Of a DNA stretch of 64,000 nucleotides, positions 15,601-26,563 are shown one piece after another (the stretch's first letter is position 1; every line of letters starts with the position of its first letter). The position numbers were made by a program, and so were the translations under genes. Location: NCBI GenBank assembly GCA_905250115.1, contig CAJNOI010000284.1:18829-82828 (forward strand), in the 5' to 3' direction. The DNA is from Adineta steineri (Eukaryota > Rotifera > Eurotatoria > Adinetida > Adinetidae). Under the pieces are notes generated by a model. It saw only the letters and a list, made by a program, of their open reading frames with translations. It did not search any database and had not been told where the DNA came from.

Positions 15601-16232
15601 GATTTCAGGAGATTCTATATTAAGAAATAAATATATACGCATGATATTTGTTAGAATCATTAGGAGACTTACTTGTGACCGTAACTTTGCATTTTTTACT
15701 TTTAGCCATTCCACCTGTATTTTGAACAGTTGCTGTATATTCACCTTGATGATTTGGTTGCATACTAAGAATTGTAATTGTGAATGTCTGACCATCTTCT
15801 GATTCTTTCAATTCTATTTGACCTTCAGTTGCAACAAGTTCATCTGCGCCACGGAAAAATTTAACTGTTGGTTTAGGATTACCAGTTGCTTCGATAGTCA
15901 ATGTCATAGGTTGACCTTTGGTGGCATTAATAGCCGCTTCAAGATCACGAACAATTGTTGGTTTGATTTCTAAATAGGACAGAATTAGTTACTTATTGAC
16001 ATTTTAATATTGCAATAATACATACCTTTAACATCAAGATTAATCTTTTGTTCAACACTTCCAACAATATTTGTTGCTTTTGCTATATAACCACATTTAT
16101 CAGTTAATGTTGTGGAATCGAATACTAATGCTGCAAGACCATTTTCATCATTTGCAACTTTAACACTTTCACCAAGTGGTTGACCATCAGCTCTTGTCCA
16201 TGTTATATCTGGTAAAGGTTGTCCAGCAAATT
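1..16232 (-). CDS. Titin/twitchin-like giant Ig-FN3 muscle protein, partial at both ends
   Basis: This is a structural sarcomere protein of the titin/twitchin/obscurin superfamily, built from immunoglobulin (Ig) and fibronectin type III (FN3) domains. Exons in transcript order: >16232-16026, 15969-15673, 15614-15051, 14992-14141, 14085-13789, 13726-12299, 12243-11838, 11784-9107, 9054-8776, 8720-8130, 8073-6361, 6309-6001, 5942-5794, 5728-4525, 4465-2112, 2061-1599, 1544-939, 884-<1. Introns are 50-65 bp GT-AG. Phases agree at every join checked, mostly phase 1, as is usual for Ig/FN3 cassettes. Together they give about 5,090 open codons. Ig domains show the W-x-(K/R)-(D/N)-G core and the D-x-G-x-Y-x-C/A strand. 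FN3 domains show W-x-P-P-x-x-D-G-G, GY-(I/V)-(I/V)-E-(K/R)-R and Y-x-F-R-V-x-A-x-N. No kinase domain, RhoGEF or PEVK-like stretch is seen here. The N-terminus is lost in the N gap and the C-terminus lies before base 1, so titin, twitchin and obscurin-like cannot be told apart. Confidence 0.9.
6660..16232 (-). other. Tandem immunoglobulin (I-set) array of the titin-like protein
   Basis: This N-terminal part of the gene encodes roughly 30 consecutive Ig domains with no FN3. Between 12.3 and 16.2 kb the domains are of the type P-x-P-x-(V/I)-x-W-x-(K/R)-(D/N)-G with the D-x-G-x-Y-x-(V/A) strand. Between 6.7 and 11.8 kb they are more divergent: domains are joined by short E-L-P linkers, the first cysteine sits in L-E-C-E-(L/I)-(N/T)-K, and the tryptophan follows in V-x-W-(F/Y/L)-K. 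This second style resembles elastic I-band titin and obscurin arrays. A few domains lack the second cysteine. The single exon at 9107-11784 alone encodes about nine domains. Confidence 0.8.
15051..16232 (-). repeat. Distal copy of an internal tandem duplication in the titin-like gene
   Basis: This segment matches 13167-14345 at an offset of about 1,884-1,888 bp. Exon 15673-15969 corresponds to 13789-14085 and exon 15051-15614 to the 3' part of 12299-13726. The start of 16026-16232 corresponds to the start of 14141-14992. The intervening introns are alignable as well, for example the shared start of the intron at 15970 and at 14086. Homology stops at the intron 14993-15050, where the proximal copy reads on without an intron. 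This is a recent multi-exon duplication, not just conserved Ig folds. Confidence 0.8.
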
Positions 16233-16332
16233 NNNNNNNNNNNNNNNNNNNNNNNNNNNNNNNNNNNNNNNNNNNNNNNNNNNNNNNNNNNNNNNNNNNN
16301 NNNNNNNNNNNNNNNNNNNNNNNNNNNNNNNN
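16233..16332. other. Assembly gap, 100 N
   Basis: A run of exactly 100 N, the size conventionally used for gaps of unknown length. On its left the titin-like exon is still open. On its right the sequence is AT-rich and has no Ig or FN3 coding, so the N-terminal exons are either inside the gap or misplaced. Confidence 0.95.
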
Positions 16333-16550
16333 TCAACTAACTTGAACAAAACTAAATGGATACGGATAATTAGTAATATTATTTGTATATTGATAACATA
16401 TGTACCTCCAATATTGAATTCTTCTTTTACAATTTTATCTCTATAAAAGAATTAACAAGAATAGAGGAAAGATAGAAAAGTAAAAAAACTCGCATTATAA
16501 TATTACAATCGTATAAAGCTTTCGATAGTATGCAATATTCAGTACGTGTT

Positions 16551-16757
16551 TCACATCTCAACTATACTAGCAATAAGTTCAATTGGTCGATTGTTTATAA
16601 TCAATGATGAATTATTCATTTGACCACCTAAACCCAATATAAACCATATGTATATATGTTCGATCTGCTTTTCTAACATTTGTCGATGATGGAATAAACC
16701 AATTTTTTGTAATTCTTTAATAGATAATGTTGGTAAAATTGATGAAGTTGTAAAAAG
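16551..16757 (-). pseudogene. Unidentified open fragment, possible gene relic
   Basis: On the minus strand a frame stays open for about 65 codons and ends in TGA at 16551-16553. The protein-like text contains L-P-T-L-S-I-K-E-L-Q-K-I-G and a stretch rich in I, E and H. Upstream I see no clear start or further exon. Composition differs from the surrounding non-coding DNA, which suggests a decayed exon or the last exon of an unrecognised gene. I do not recognise the family. Confidence 0.25.
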
Positions 16758-16759
16758 TC

Positions 16760-18560
16760 TTAGCTAGTTTGAATATTTATTTACATTTTTAATTTCTTCT
16801 AATTTATTTTATCATATTAGTGTCAAATGATTACTGTGATAGTATTGTTAATTTTCAAGAATTAACTTATACAATGACATTGGCAAATCCTTAACTACAA
16901 AGCGAGAAGGTTTCTGTTATATTTGTTGAAACTGAGAACGATATTAAAGACAAAAGAAAATGAATTACCGACTTGTCAAAAGATAGAACAGTTCGCTATA
17001 ATGACAATATGGATCAAACGGTTCATGCGATACTCAAACACGATACGTTCTTGAAAAAATACACAATCGCCACAAATTCAGTTGGAATTACTGTACGGTC
17101 GCATATTTGTACAATTATTTTAAAGACACAGATTCGAATTTTATTTGCTGTTCTAGATGTTTTATTATCTGAATATACGAAGAATTCGATGAATATGATA
17201 TGATACTAGGGCAATTCGTCGCATGATCATTTAGTTTCGATCGTCTCGAGCATATGTTGTAAACAAATACTTCCATTCTTATTCTGTTATAATATTAGTA
17301 TTATAGAGAGCTAACTAATCGCAATTTTTGTACTGAATACACACAAACTTTTGCACTCAGCTCTTCAGAACTGCTAATATTAAAATGGTAAAAAGGCAAT
17401 CAAAGTTTTGTAGACTAAGCTTCTTCCCAAAAAAGTTGACATTGAATATTTAATTATTTTGTTCTTTTTATAAATTTCCCTTCTTTGATATTTCAAGGGG
17501 GGAACAAACTGATTTCTAGCCGCAAATCATCGAGAAATCAAGAAATTAGCTTGTTTTCCCTTGATATCAATGTGTGTTTTAATCAACAGGGAACAAAGAG
17601 ACTTCTGTACTTCCGCAGTACAGAAAAGTATGGTAATATATATGTATAAATATATGAATTTCCCTACAGATATGGTAATTTCCTCGACTAAAGGGTGTGG
17701 GTTGAAAGAAGAGACACCCACACCTACCCTCAAGATTAATATCTATTGTACAATAATAAAATAATCAAACTTTGATTTATTTTATTTTGAAGGCAACAAA
17801 ACATTTGATCAATTTCTATTTTAATTATATCATCTCTTTCATCACTTAAAAATTTCATTGAATGTTTTATATTTTGTTATATTAACAGGAAATGTGTTTT
17901 ATCAATAAGAATTAAGTTGTTTATATTCTCGATTAATAATTATACATAAATAACATTATATTTTATTCTTTTAATATTAACATGATAAATATATTATTTT
18001 CATATTAAATCAAATACATTTATTATGTTTATTATTGAAAATATTTCTTAAAAAGTTTTCAATAGAAATTTGAATAATGTAATTGATTTTTATTATCCGT
18101 TAATCTTCTATTACAATTGTTTGATTTAAATAAAAATATTTTGCTATGGAATAGTTTAAAACAGAAATAAACAATTCACAAATCAATACAATAGCCAAAT
18201 GAAATGAGAATGAAAATAAATCCATTGATTAATATTCATATGCATAAATTATTCTTTATTTTGTTGCCGATCAGATAATGATTCTACTAAAACAATTATA
18301 TGGCGAGTATTGAAAATCAAATTTGGATTCCATAGTAAACGTTGGATTTCTTCTTGAAATCAAAGGCGCTAAGTTGTTTACAAAATGTTTTATTTGATTC
18401 GTCAATTCTTTTTTTTCCAAAACTATTTATTCTTCTACGTAGTTATTTTTAGATATTAATAAATAATTCATTTCGTATATATTATATTTTTATGACTTAG
18501 TCAATATCTTCCCCGATAGATTTTTGCTCCTTTCTTCAGCTTACTATTTTCATCAAAATC
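16760..18560. other. Intergenic, no gene recognised
   Basis: AT-rich DNA between the gap and the ART-NHL promoter. Short open frames, for example at 16973-17203 and 17527-17764, show no family resemblance and no convincing codon usage. The only structured item is the GT/CA hairpin at 17691-17737. Confidence 0.6.
17691..17737. repeat. GT/CA hairpin element 1
   Basis: Left arm AAGGGTGTGGG, about a 13-nt loop, then right arm CACCCACACCTACCCTCAAG. It is a member of the dispersed family whose consensus arms are roughly CTTGAGGGTGTGGGTGTG and its reverse complement. Confidence 0.65.
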
Positions 18561-18589
18561 GATTGATTTTCGAACAGCTTTTGGTTTCT

Positions 18590-18771
18590 TACATTGCCGT
18601 TTTTATTTGCTCATAATAAGCTCTTCTATGAGTTGACAAGAACGAGCAAAAGAGACAAACAAGACTTATACTTTGTGCAAATACATACGAACACAAAGAA
18701 CAGAAATAAGTATCGTGCATATAAAACATTTCTTTACAAATATCTTGTTGATCATCACTTCATCTTCTAAG
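18590..18771 (+). promoter_or_regulatory. Promoter and 5'UTR exon of the ART-NHL gene (cassette copy A)
   Basis: A TATA box (CATATAAAAC) lies at 18718-18727. About 45 bp downstream is a splice donor (CTAAG/GTAGGT, donor at 18772) of a probable 5'UTR intron ending at the acceptor TGCAG, 18985-18989. The coding ATG follows at 19042. The whole block, from the CGTTTTTATTTGCT-type upstream part through the CACAAAGAACA motif, the TATA box and the donor, aligns with 34411-34640 upstream of the F-box/LRR gene. The similarity supports real promoter function. Confidence 0.6.
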
Positions 18772-18832
18772 GTAGGTTAATGTATTGTTCGATCATTACT
18801 TCATGTTTATATCAGATAATATTATTATTCAT

Positions 18833-18886
18833 GGGTGTGAGTGTCGGTGTATAATTAATACAATATCGACACCCAGATCCAGGCAC
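18833..18886. repeat. GT/CA hairpin element 2, in the 5'UTR intron
   Basis: Left arm GGGTGTGAGTGTCGGTGT, right arm ATCGACACCCAGATCCAGG. It lies about 60 bp after the 5'UTR donor. The second promoter copy carries an element at the matching place (34673), so the insertion probably predates the promoter duplication. Confidence 0.6.
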
Positions 18887-19041
18887 AGTTTTTTAATCAA
18901 TCATAACATATTATTCTTTTATTCTTTTGATTTACATCAAAGTTTGAAAAACCTAATATGAAAATACCATCTTCTTTTTTTGACTGCAGAAAACACATAA
19001 AATTTGAGAACTCTATACTATTTTTAGTTTCTTGAATTAAG

Positions 19042-22000
19042 ATGGCCACTACTGTTCTACCGATTGATGACTTTTACACACACACCGATGACAAGTCTCT
19101 GGAAATATTCTCACTCATTTGGTTCGATGCAAATGTAAACGTTAAAGACACTCGAGATACAGAAGTCAAATTACGTTCTATTATTAATCATATTAAGAAA
19201 TTTCAAGATATAAAACAATGTCAACAATATATTGAACAAACATCACAAAAAGATCGATTAGTAATTATTGTTAGTGGCCGATTAGGACGAGAAATAGTAC
19301 CCTACATTCATCAGCTTCGACAAGTTATATCAATTTATGTTTATTGCATGGATACGAACAGTAATGAACAATGGGCTTACAAATTTTCAAAAGTAAAACT
19401 TTGCTAAAATATTCTTATTTCATTTTATTATTTTTTCTACAGATAAAATCTGTTGTTGTTGATCTTGATGAACTCGTCTCTCAAATTACAACAGATCATA
19501 AAATTCAGAAAAAGATAGAAGAACCGTTATCAATCAATATTTTTACAACAAATGTTGATGCAGGAAAATCAACAATAGGAGTTAATGGAGAATTTGTTTT
19601 TTCTCAGATTCTTATAGATTGTCTTCTACGATTGAAATCCACTGAGACAGACAAAAATGAACTTATTAATATTTACCAAAATGAATATGTAGGAAATCAT
19701 ACTGAACTAAGTAATCTTCGTGAATTTCAACAAGATTATTCGCCTAATAAAGTGTTATGGTGGTACACAAAAGAAACTTTCTTTTATAAAACTCTTAATG
19801 CAGCTTTACGTACACAAAATATTCATATGATCTTTTTATTTCGTGCATTTATTTATGATATCTATCGTCAATTGCAAGAATCTCAATCAAAACGTCCCTT
19901 ACAAGTTTATCGCAGTCAACTAATGTCGATCGATGAGTTAGATGGTCTTAAAAATAATATTGGTCAATTCATTTCTATAAATTCAATGTTTTCTACTAGT
20001 GAACAACGCACAACAGCTCTCTTCTATTTGGGTGATATAACTACACAGATTGATTCAGAACGAGTATTATTTGAAATTGATGCTGATTCTAAAATGGTCA
20101 CTACAAAACCATTTGCTGATATCAGTCAACATAGTCATTTTCCAGAGGATTCAGAAGTTCTCTTTATGATTGGTTCTATTTTTCGTCTTAATAATATTAA
20201 TCGTAATGATGATCAAATATGGATCATTAAAATGACTTTATGTAACGATGATGAACATGATTTAAAACGAGTTCTTATGCATATGAAACAACAAATTAAA
20301 AGTGAAGAAACAAATCTTCGAACATTAGGAAAATTATTATGGAAAATGGGTAAATTTGACTTGGCTGAAAAGTATCTTAATCGTTGATTACAAGAGCTTC
20401 CATCGAATGATCCCTTACTTAGCGATTTATATGAAGATCTTGGTGAACTGACTTCACAAACAGGTGACTATGATATGAGTGTTCAATGGCATAAAAAGCT
20501 ACTTATATTCAAAGAGGAAAATCCATTAGCTACTAATGTTAGTACTAATAAAACAAACGATTCTATTAGTAAATTTATTCGTCAAAAACTATTTGCATTA
20601 AAAAAGCCACAACAATTAACCAGCAATCCCAATATTAATAATACAAACGATTCCATCGGTAAGTTTTTTAAAAGAGTTTTGTTTTGTGTTTATCAGTCAG
20701 TCATTTTAGATGACAGAAACTTATTTAGAATCGAAATGAGATCGATACATTCAATATTGACTAACGTCAACTCTATTTATATTTTATCTTTTCTTATCAT
20801 TATACTGTCACACATTTCTCACGATGATATTAATATGACACTTATATGAATAAAGTGAGCGATCTCTGTATTCAATAGTAAATCATATAAGAGAATGTGA
20901 ATATTGCATCATCCAGTTATCTAATTGGAGTGTGAATAAAGGTGAAGAACTTAGTGATTAGCATCGATTCATAAATATATATAGAAAAAAGAAAAAGAAA
21001 AAGTTTTCCTTCAATATCATTTATGATTCAAATTATATAGCATTATATGTCTAGTTGAACTTTTAATATAAATGAATGATTTATGTCAATTATAATAAAA
21101 TGTAACAAATAACCATTTTACTGTACATTAGGAAAAGAATAAAAGTTCTTATAGTTATCATCTATAATAAAAATGATATATTCACTTCACGGCAGAAGTT
21201 CACAAACAGACTAAAACGTTTTTTTTTCATTTGTGAATCTAATATAAGCAAAATCTTTTTTCTTCAGATCACATTAATATCAACACCAAATGGAAACAAC
21301 ATGGAATTACTATTGCGGGAGGAAATGGAGATGGCAATCAGTTAAATCAAATCTCTCTTCCTCAAGGTATCTATGTAGATGATGATCATCAAACTATTTA
21401 TATTGCTAATTATGGTAATCATCGCATTGTTGAATGGAAATATGGAGCAAAGAATGGTCAAATTGTTGCAGGCGGAAATGGAAAAGGTAATCGAAGTGAT
21501 CAATTGAATCATCCAATAGATGTAATTATTGATAAAAAGAATGATTCTCTCATCATTTGTGATTATGGAAACAGACGAGTGATACGTTGGTCTTGTCAAA
21601 ATGGTACAAATGGAGAAACAATCATTTCTGACATTGATTGTCGAGGTCTAACAATGGACAATAATGGAAATCTTTATGTCTCTGATTGGAGGAAGCATGA
21701 AGTGAGACGATGGAAACAAGGAGAGCGAAAAGGAAGAATAGTAGCAGGTGGAAATGGAAAAGGAAATCATCTCAATCAACTCAACCATCCTACTTACATC
21801 TACGTTGATGAAGATTATTTAATTTATGTATCGGATGCAAACAATCATCGTGTGATGAAATGGATGAAAGGTGCAAAAGAAGGTATTGTTGTTGCTGGTG
21901 GGAAAGGTGAAGGGAATAGTTTGACACAATTGTCTAATCCTCAAGGAGTGACTGTCGATCATTTGGGTAATGTTTATGTGGCTGGCAGTGGTAATGAACG

Positions 22001-22190
22001 AGTAATGCGTTGGTGTGAAGGATCTTGCGAAGGTAGTATTGCAGTTGGTGGCAATAGAGAAGGAGAACAACCAAATCAGTTAAGTTATCTCAGAGGTTTA
22101 TCATTTGATGTTCAAGGTAATCTCTATGTTGTCGATCAGGGTAACGATCGAATACAAAAATTTGAAATTGATTTGAATGAAATTTGTTGA
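19042..22190 (+). CDS. ART domain-NHL propeller fusion, interrupted by one in-frame TGA
   Basis: Exons 19042-19392, 19443-20658 and 21268-22190 (phases 0 and 1) give 829 codons if the TGA at 20385-20387 (codon 432) is ignored. Residues 1-115 form the same Rossmann-like N-terminal domain as the ART-TPR gene at 28615 (I-W-F-D-A-N, V-I-I-V-S-G). An ART fold follows, with V-Y-R, then F-S-T-S, then D-S-E-V-L-F. This is an R-S-E type mono-ADP-ribosyltransferase in which the first acidic residue of the usual E-x-E is Asp. Exon 3 encodes about six NHL propeller blades (V-A-G-G-N-G, N-Q-L, L-Y-V-S-D, H-R-V-M-K-W). The frame continues coding-like straight after the TGA (L-Q-E-L-P-S-N-D-P). This means a fresh nonsense mutation, an assembly error or readthrough. 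If the stop is real, the product is a 431-residue ART without a propeller. Confidence 0.8.
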
Positions 22191-22769
22191 TGTTGATGAC
22201 GAGATGAATAATTAAATGTTTTTGTGAAAATATTTTTGTTTATTTTGTTTAAAAAATAAATAAATGTAAAAATTCAAAATGAGTTTTTAATATTTGAATT
22301 AAGTTTGATTCAAATATAAGGTATGAATGTAATCTTAACTATTACCCAACCCACCCTCAAGATTGACATGTCATTAATATTTTCATCAAGTATTGGTAAT
22401 AATAGCCATCGAAAAAAATCAGTTCGAAATTCAATTTGAAAATTATTTGGCAAAGCAACTCATTTAATTATTTTATTTTCAAGAGAGTTCATTAATCATT
22501 TTTCTAATGAAAAATATATTTCTTTACAATTAATTATAAGCTTTTGTTCGATATTTATATTTATAAACTCGCTCACCAGAGAGAATAAAAGAACAAGATA
22601 AAAAGGAACAAACATCATTACACTCTCATTAAATTTATTAAAAATATCTGTGCTTTGTTCGTAAAACTTGTGGTTATTTTTGTTTCAGATTATTCCGACC
22701 TGACAAAATCAAACAATTATATCCGACTCATTATTATTACTCTTTCATTAAGGTTATTCTCAAAGTAAC
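22191..22769. other. 3' flank of ART-NHL gene and 5' region of GPCR gene
   Basis: The first 120 bp (ATTTTTGTTTATTTT..., then AAATGAGTTTTTAAT) aligns with the 3' flank of the caspase-NHL gene at 44557-44660. A probable 5'UTR acceptor for the GPCR gene (TTTGTTTCAG) ends near 22688, about 80 bp before the ATG. Nothing else is recognised. Confidence 0.5.
22341..22363. repeat. GT/CA element 3, single CA arm
   Basis: Only the CA-rich arm is present (ACCCAACCCACCCTCAAGAT), in the 3' flank of the ART-NHL gene. No clear partner GT arm lies within 100 bp, so it may be a decayed copy or solo arm. Confidence 0.45.
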
Positions 22770-23729
22770 ATGTCATTGTCGGACGGTTTTCTCACATTGT
22801 TACAATCAGTGCAGACAAGTTTATTTCGAATCGGTGGTCTAATATTATTGGTATTTGGTGTTGTTAGTTGTATCATCAATCTGATTGTTTTCACTCAGAA
22901 AAATCAACGTAAAAGTCCATGTTCCATCTATTTGATAGCAGTGAATGTTGCTAATTTCTTATACATTGTTTTAGCACTATTATTCCTTATATTAACAGTT
23001 GGCTATGGCACAGATCTTACTATATATAATCTCTTCATGTGTCGTTTCTACTATTACAGATCGTATTTATTCGATATTCTCAGTCCATTTTATCTTATCT
23101 TAGCTTCAATCGACCGAGTTATAGTCACATCATCAAATGCTCGAACACGACAAAAAAGTACTCTTCGTTTAGCTTATATTTGTATCGGTTGTGGAACATT
23201 ATTTTGGATAGTGTTTCATTGTCATGCATTATTCTTAGTAGATATTCAAGAAATAGCACCGGGTTATTTTATGTGTTACGCTCGAGCAGGTCGTTATACC
23301 CTTCTCTTGAGTTATTATTCATTGTTCGTCAAAGCAATTGCAGTGCCTTTGTTAATGATTATTTTTGGCATATGTACTGCAGAAAACATTCGAAAACTGC
23401 ATCAACGACGCATTGCTCCTCTAACGGCGAATACTGTAAATATAGCACGGCATTCTGAACATCCCTTTCATGCGAAAGATCGACGATTTGTTCTAATGGT
23501 AGTTGCGGATATTTGTATTTACATAGCATGTAATGCAATGCTGTTTGTTGTCATTATATATTACCAGATCGTACAGAATGTTGGCTTAACACAAATCAAC
23601 AACTTTTTGGATTTGGTAGCTTATTTTATTAGTGATATCTCATTTTGTATTGGTTGTTATGCATATCTAGTTATATCGAAAACATTTCGAAAAGAAGTGA
23701 AACGTTTATTTTTTTTGTTAATAAATTAG
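22770..23729 (+). CDS. Orphan rhodopsin-like G-protein-coupled receptor
   Basis: Intronless reading frame of 319 residues with seven hydrophobic segments at about 20-42, 55-80, 95-117, 133-155, 180-205, 245-270 and 280-305. Recognisable class A features: N-x-I-V-F at the end of TM1, A-V-N-V-A-N in TM2, and a cysteine (residue 91) before TM3. TM3 ends in A-S-I-D-R-V, the D-R-Y position. The basic motif K-T-F-R-K-E-V-K follows TM7. The canonical N-P-x-x-Y of TM7 is not evident; C-Y-A-Y-L-V occupies its place. Such single-exon receptors with D-R-V-x-x-x-S-x-N-A-R form a large orphan family in bdelloids. Ligand unknown. A short C-tail without an obvious palmitoylation cysteine ends the protein. 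Confidence 0.85.
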   Translation: MSLSDGFLTLLQSVQTSLFRIGGLILLVFGVVSCIINLIVFTQKNQRKSPCSIYLIAVNVANFLYIVLALLFLILTVGYGTDLTIYNLFMCRFYYYRSYLFDILSPFYLILASIDRVIVTSSNARTRQKSTLRLAYICIGCGTLFWIVFHCHALFLVDIQEIAPGYFMCYARAGRYTLLLSYYSLFVKAIAVPLLMIIFGICTAENIRKLHQRRIAPLTANTVNIARHSEHPFHAKDRRFVLMVVADICIYIACNAMLFVVIIYYQIVQNVGLTQINNFLDLVAYFISDISFCIGCYAYLVISKTFRKEVKRLFFLLIN

Positions 23730-25354
23730 ATGTTTTGTTTTTCTGTTGTTAAAAATGATATGAAATGAACAAATTGATTATTATTCATGTTTTGTATAGA
23801 ACAGAGTTAAAGAAAATAATGTCAAAAGACTTGCATAATAACTCTTATGCATTAATTATACATTTGAATAAATTATTCTTTAATAAATAATTATCGAGAG
23901 TTCACAATAACATATAACTAGAAATAAAGAATTAAGGATAAAATCTTGTGAACAAATTATTTTGAAACGTTCAAATAGAAAAAAAACAATTATTATTTGT
24001 TTAACATTGAAAATTATCTATTTCGAATACCATATTTTTAAACAGATTTTATAAAATTTAGTTTCATTCTCATACAAATAATTTTTATGAAGATAACGAT
24101 AAAAAGATTTTCGTTTTACAACGAATATTTTCTTAGTTTCTAGTTTGATTATTGATAAACATTATACAACAAGTCACGAAATAGACAATTGTTTGACTGT
24201 ACAAACTATTCTATTCCTAATTGATTTCATCAAAACAAAAATCTTTATTTATGGAGAAATAAAATAAATGTATGGAATCTGCTAAAATATCTATTTAATT
24301 AGAAAAATAATAATACTATGCAATATTATCAATCTTTACATCGTTTCACTCAAACATTTATATGTGAATTCTATTGAAAATGAGTTTCATTGGATAAATT
24401 TTAGTTTTTCTTTCGATCATAGAATTACTCGCCATTTCTTCGTCATCTTAATCGTTTTACTTTACTTTCACTATATACAATCGTTTTCAAACACATACAA
24501 AGCTGAAATGTATTAGAAAAAAGGAGTAAAAACAAATAAAAGGAAACATAAAGTTCTGTCATCTTGCAAAAGTAACAAGCCAAGCACTTGCCGAAGAAAC
24601 TAAATAGTGTTATACACATATCAGTAAGTATATATTATTGAAGTTTGCTTCATTTCTTTGGTTTTGATTATTTAACTGTCCGTTAAGAATTTAAATGATT
24701 ATTTTTTTTTGTATCCATTTTACACTTGTCTAGTCTTTTTATTAATCTTAATTCTCTGATATTTTTTATGATTAGTTTGCTTTTTTTCATCTAGTTTTAT
24801 TCATTATGATTAGCTATTTAGTAGAAGAGAATCAAATTATCAATATAATGCTATTTAGAATTTGATAAGAACAGATATAAAAATCATCAAAAATTCTGAC
24901 CGATTTTGTCTTTGACATTAATAAATAAAAAATCCAGTAAAAGCAAAGAAAAAGGAAAACTAACAAATTTTGATACTCTGAAGATATTTTATATTTTCTC
25001 GGCTGTTGCATAGATAAGTCTATTCATCATCATACACTAAACAACAACCATAGACAGAGGTCATATATTGACATGGAGAGACTATAGAATGGTATATTTC
25101 TTCCGATCATTCGATACAAAATCAGCAGGGTGTAGGTGCAGGTGTGAATCTGAGTGTTCTAATCATGGTACAGCCACACCCACACCCATTTCATGGTTGA
25201 CTATTTAATATTCGAAGCTCTTTTCCTTCGAAATACACAATGCGACTACCACTTTATTTTTTTTTATAGTTGTGCTACTGTTAATGTGGATAAAGTGTCT
25301 GGAAACCGATTTAGTACGTTGTATTGATAAAACCTATTAGCACTACATTATACA
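23730..25354. other. Intergenic, no gene recognised
   Basis: AT-rich DNA with many stops in all frames. A possible 5'UTR donor (CAGTAAGTAT) lies near 24623-24632 upstream of the broken ART gene. Hairpin element 4 is at 25126-25190. Confidence 0.5.
25126..25190. repeat. GT/CA hairpin element 4
   Basis: Left arm CAGGGTGTAGGTGCAGGTGT, right arm GCCACACCCACACCC, separated by about 25 nt. It lies about 165 bp upstream of the broken ART gene. Confidence 0.65.
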
Positions 25355-26402
25355 ATGACAACCACTACTTTCCCAATTTTTCGTATGTGTCCCAAAAATA
25401 CATCATGTGATTTCTATTTGGAAATTAAAAATGATCAATATACAACGGCAAATCGTATTCACATGGATGAATACGGTCAATATTGTGACGCGTTTATTCG
25501 TCTGTGCAAGAATGGATACCAAATGCATGATATTGGTCGCTATACGATTTACTTGCATGTGGGTCGACGTGGTGGACTTTCTGTAGAAGAAAATATGAAA
25601 TCGAAAAAATTTATATCAGGTTTTGAGAGATGGGAGCCTGGTAAGCGCTCAGAATGTCTGGTAAGCACATATACAGGAAAAGATGGGGATCTTATCAATG
25701 AACTGAACAAAAATGGCTTTAGTTACGTTTTGTGCCCCACAGGAGGCCCATATAAATGCTTGAGTGCGTGATGTTGTACGTGACAAATTGAAACATCCAA
25801 GACACGTAAGAATGGGGTCGCCGCTAAACTACGATCAAATGCTTGCAGTTATACTGTACACAGACACTGCTGTTTATGCCGATTTGCGCTTGGATGAAAT
25901 ACTTTTTTGTCAACAAAATCCTTTTGAGCCGGGAGACAACTGGCATTAGCAAAAGTGGCCAATATTTGGTGCAATACTGGACTCAGCTATTCGACTATTG
26001 TACAAATATGATGAAAGACAAAACCATCCGCCGTTAGTTTACCACGGTTTAAGAGATACTGAAATTGATAAAGACGTATTTAACAATCATGGTAGTCAAA
26101 AACGTGACAATTACTTCTAATATGGTACATTTGTTAGTACATCATTGGATAAAGAAGTATCACTTGGTTTTATGTGTGAAAAAGGCTATTTATTAGAAAT
26201 TGATACGAGTGAACCACCAGATGGATGTCAACGATTGGTTGGTGCTGATGTATCTTGGATATCTAAATTCCCTGTTGAATGTGAATTTCTGATTGCAAGG
26301 AAGCCAACATTTGAAATAACGGAGATAGGATTTGATATTGAACGAAATTGTCAATTAGTGAGAGTTCAGAATGGAAACAATTTGCATTCTAATAGTGATT
26401 AA
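25355..26402 (+). pseudogene. Broken ART-domain gene (one frameshift, two in-frame stops)
   Basis: The 5' frame from ATG 25355 runs to 25771. Coding then continues in another frame from about 25764 to 26402, interrupted by TAG at 25947-25949 and TAA near 26118-26120. Read across the breaks, the C-terminal half looks like an R-S-E type ADP-ribosyltransferase: V-Y-H-G-L-R (first motif), G-T-F-V-S-T-S-L-D (second), and E-C-E-F-L-I (E-x-E, third). The N-terminal 135 residues (G-R-Y-T-I-Y-L-H-V-G-R-R-G-G) have no family I can name. They differ from the N-terminal domain of the other two ART genes here. Three lesions within 400 bp make a pseudogene likelier than assembly errors. Confidence 0.7.
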
Positions 26403-26539
26403 AAAGTTCAAAAAGAAATATTGATTAATATACTATTACAGTACCATAGCAACAAAATATATTTCTCTGTAAGCCGTTGCATATAAGCAAGAGGGAACAA
26501 GCTGATTTGGATTTGAGTGTAAATATAGAGCCAATAAGT

Positions 26540-26563
26540 TACTCACACCCCACCCACCCAAAA
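26540..26563. repeat. GT/CA element 5, single arm abutting the ankyrin relic
   Basis: CA-rich arm ACTCACACCCCACCCACCC on the plus strand. It directly follows the last ankyrin codons of the minus-strand relic, so the relic reads into the GT tract and stops. Confidence 0.55.

Noticed and set aside
261..15802. Many plus-strand and alternate-frame open frames across the titin-like gene
   Set aside because: They translate to low-complexity L/H/M/V-rich text and lie opposite clear Ig and FN3 exons.
16973..17764. Open frames of 67-76 codons between the gap and the ART gene
   Set aside because: No family resemblance, no splice context, and overlapping frames on both strands.
20475..20849. Separate gene starting at ATG 20475
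   Set aside because: It is in frame with the ART-NHL exon upstream of the TGA and runs past the splice donor at 20659 into the intron.
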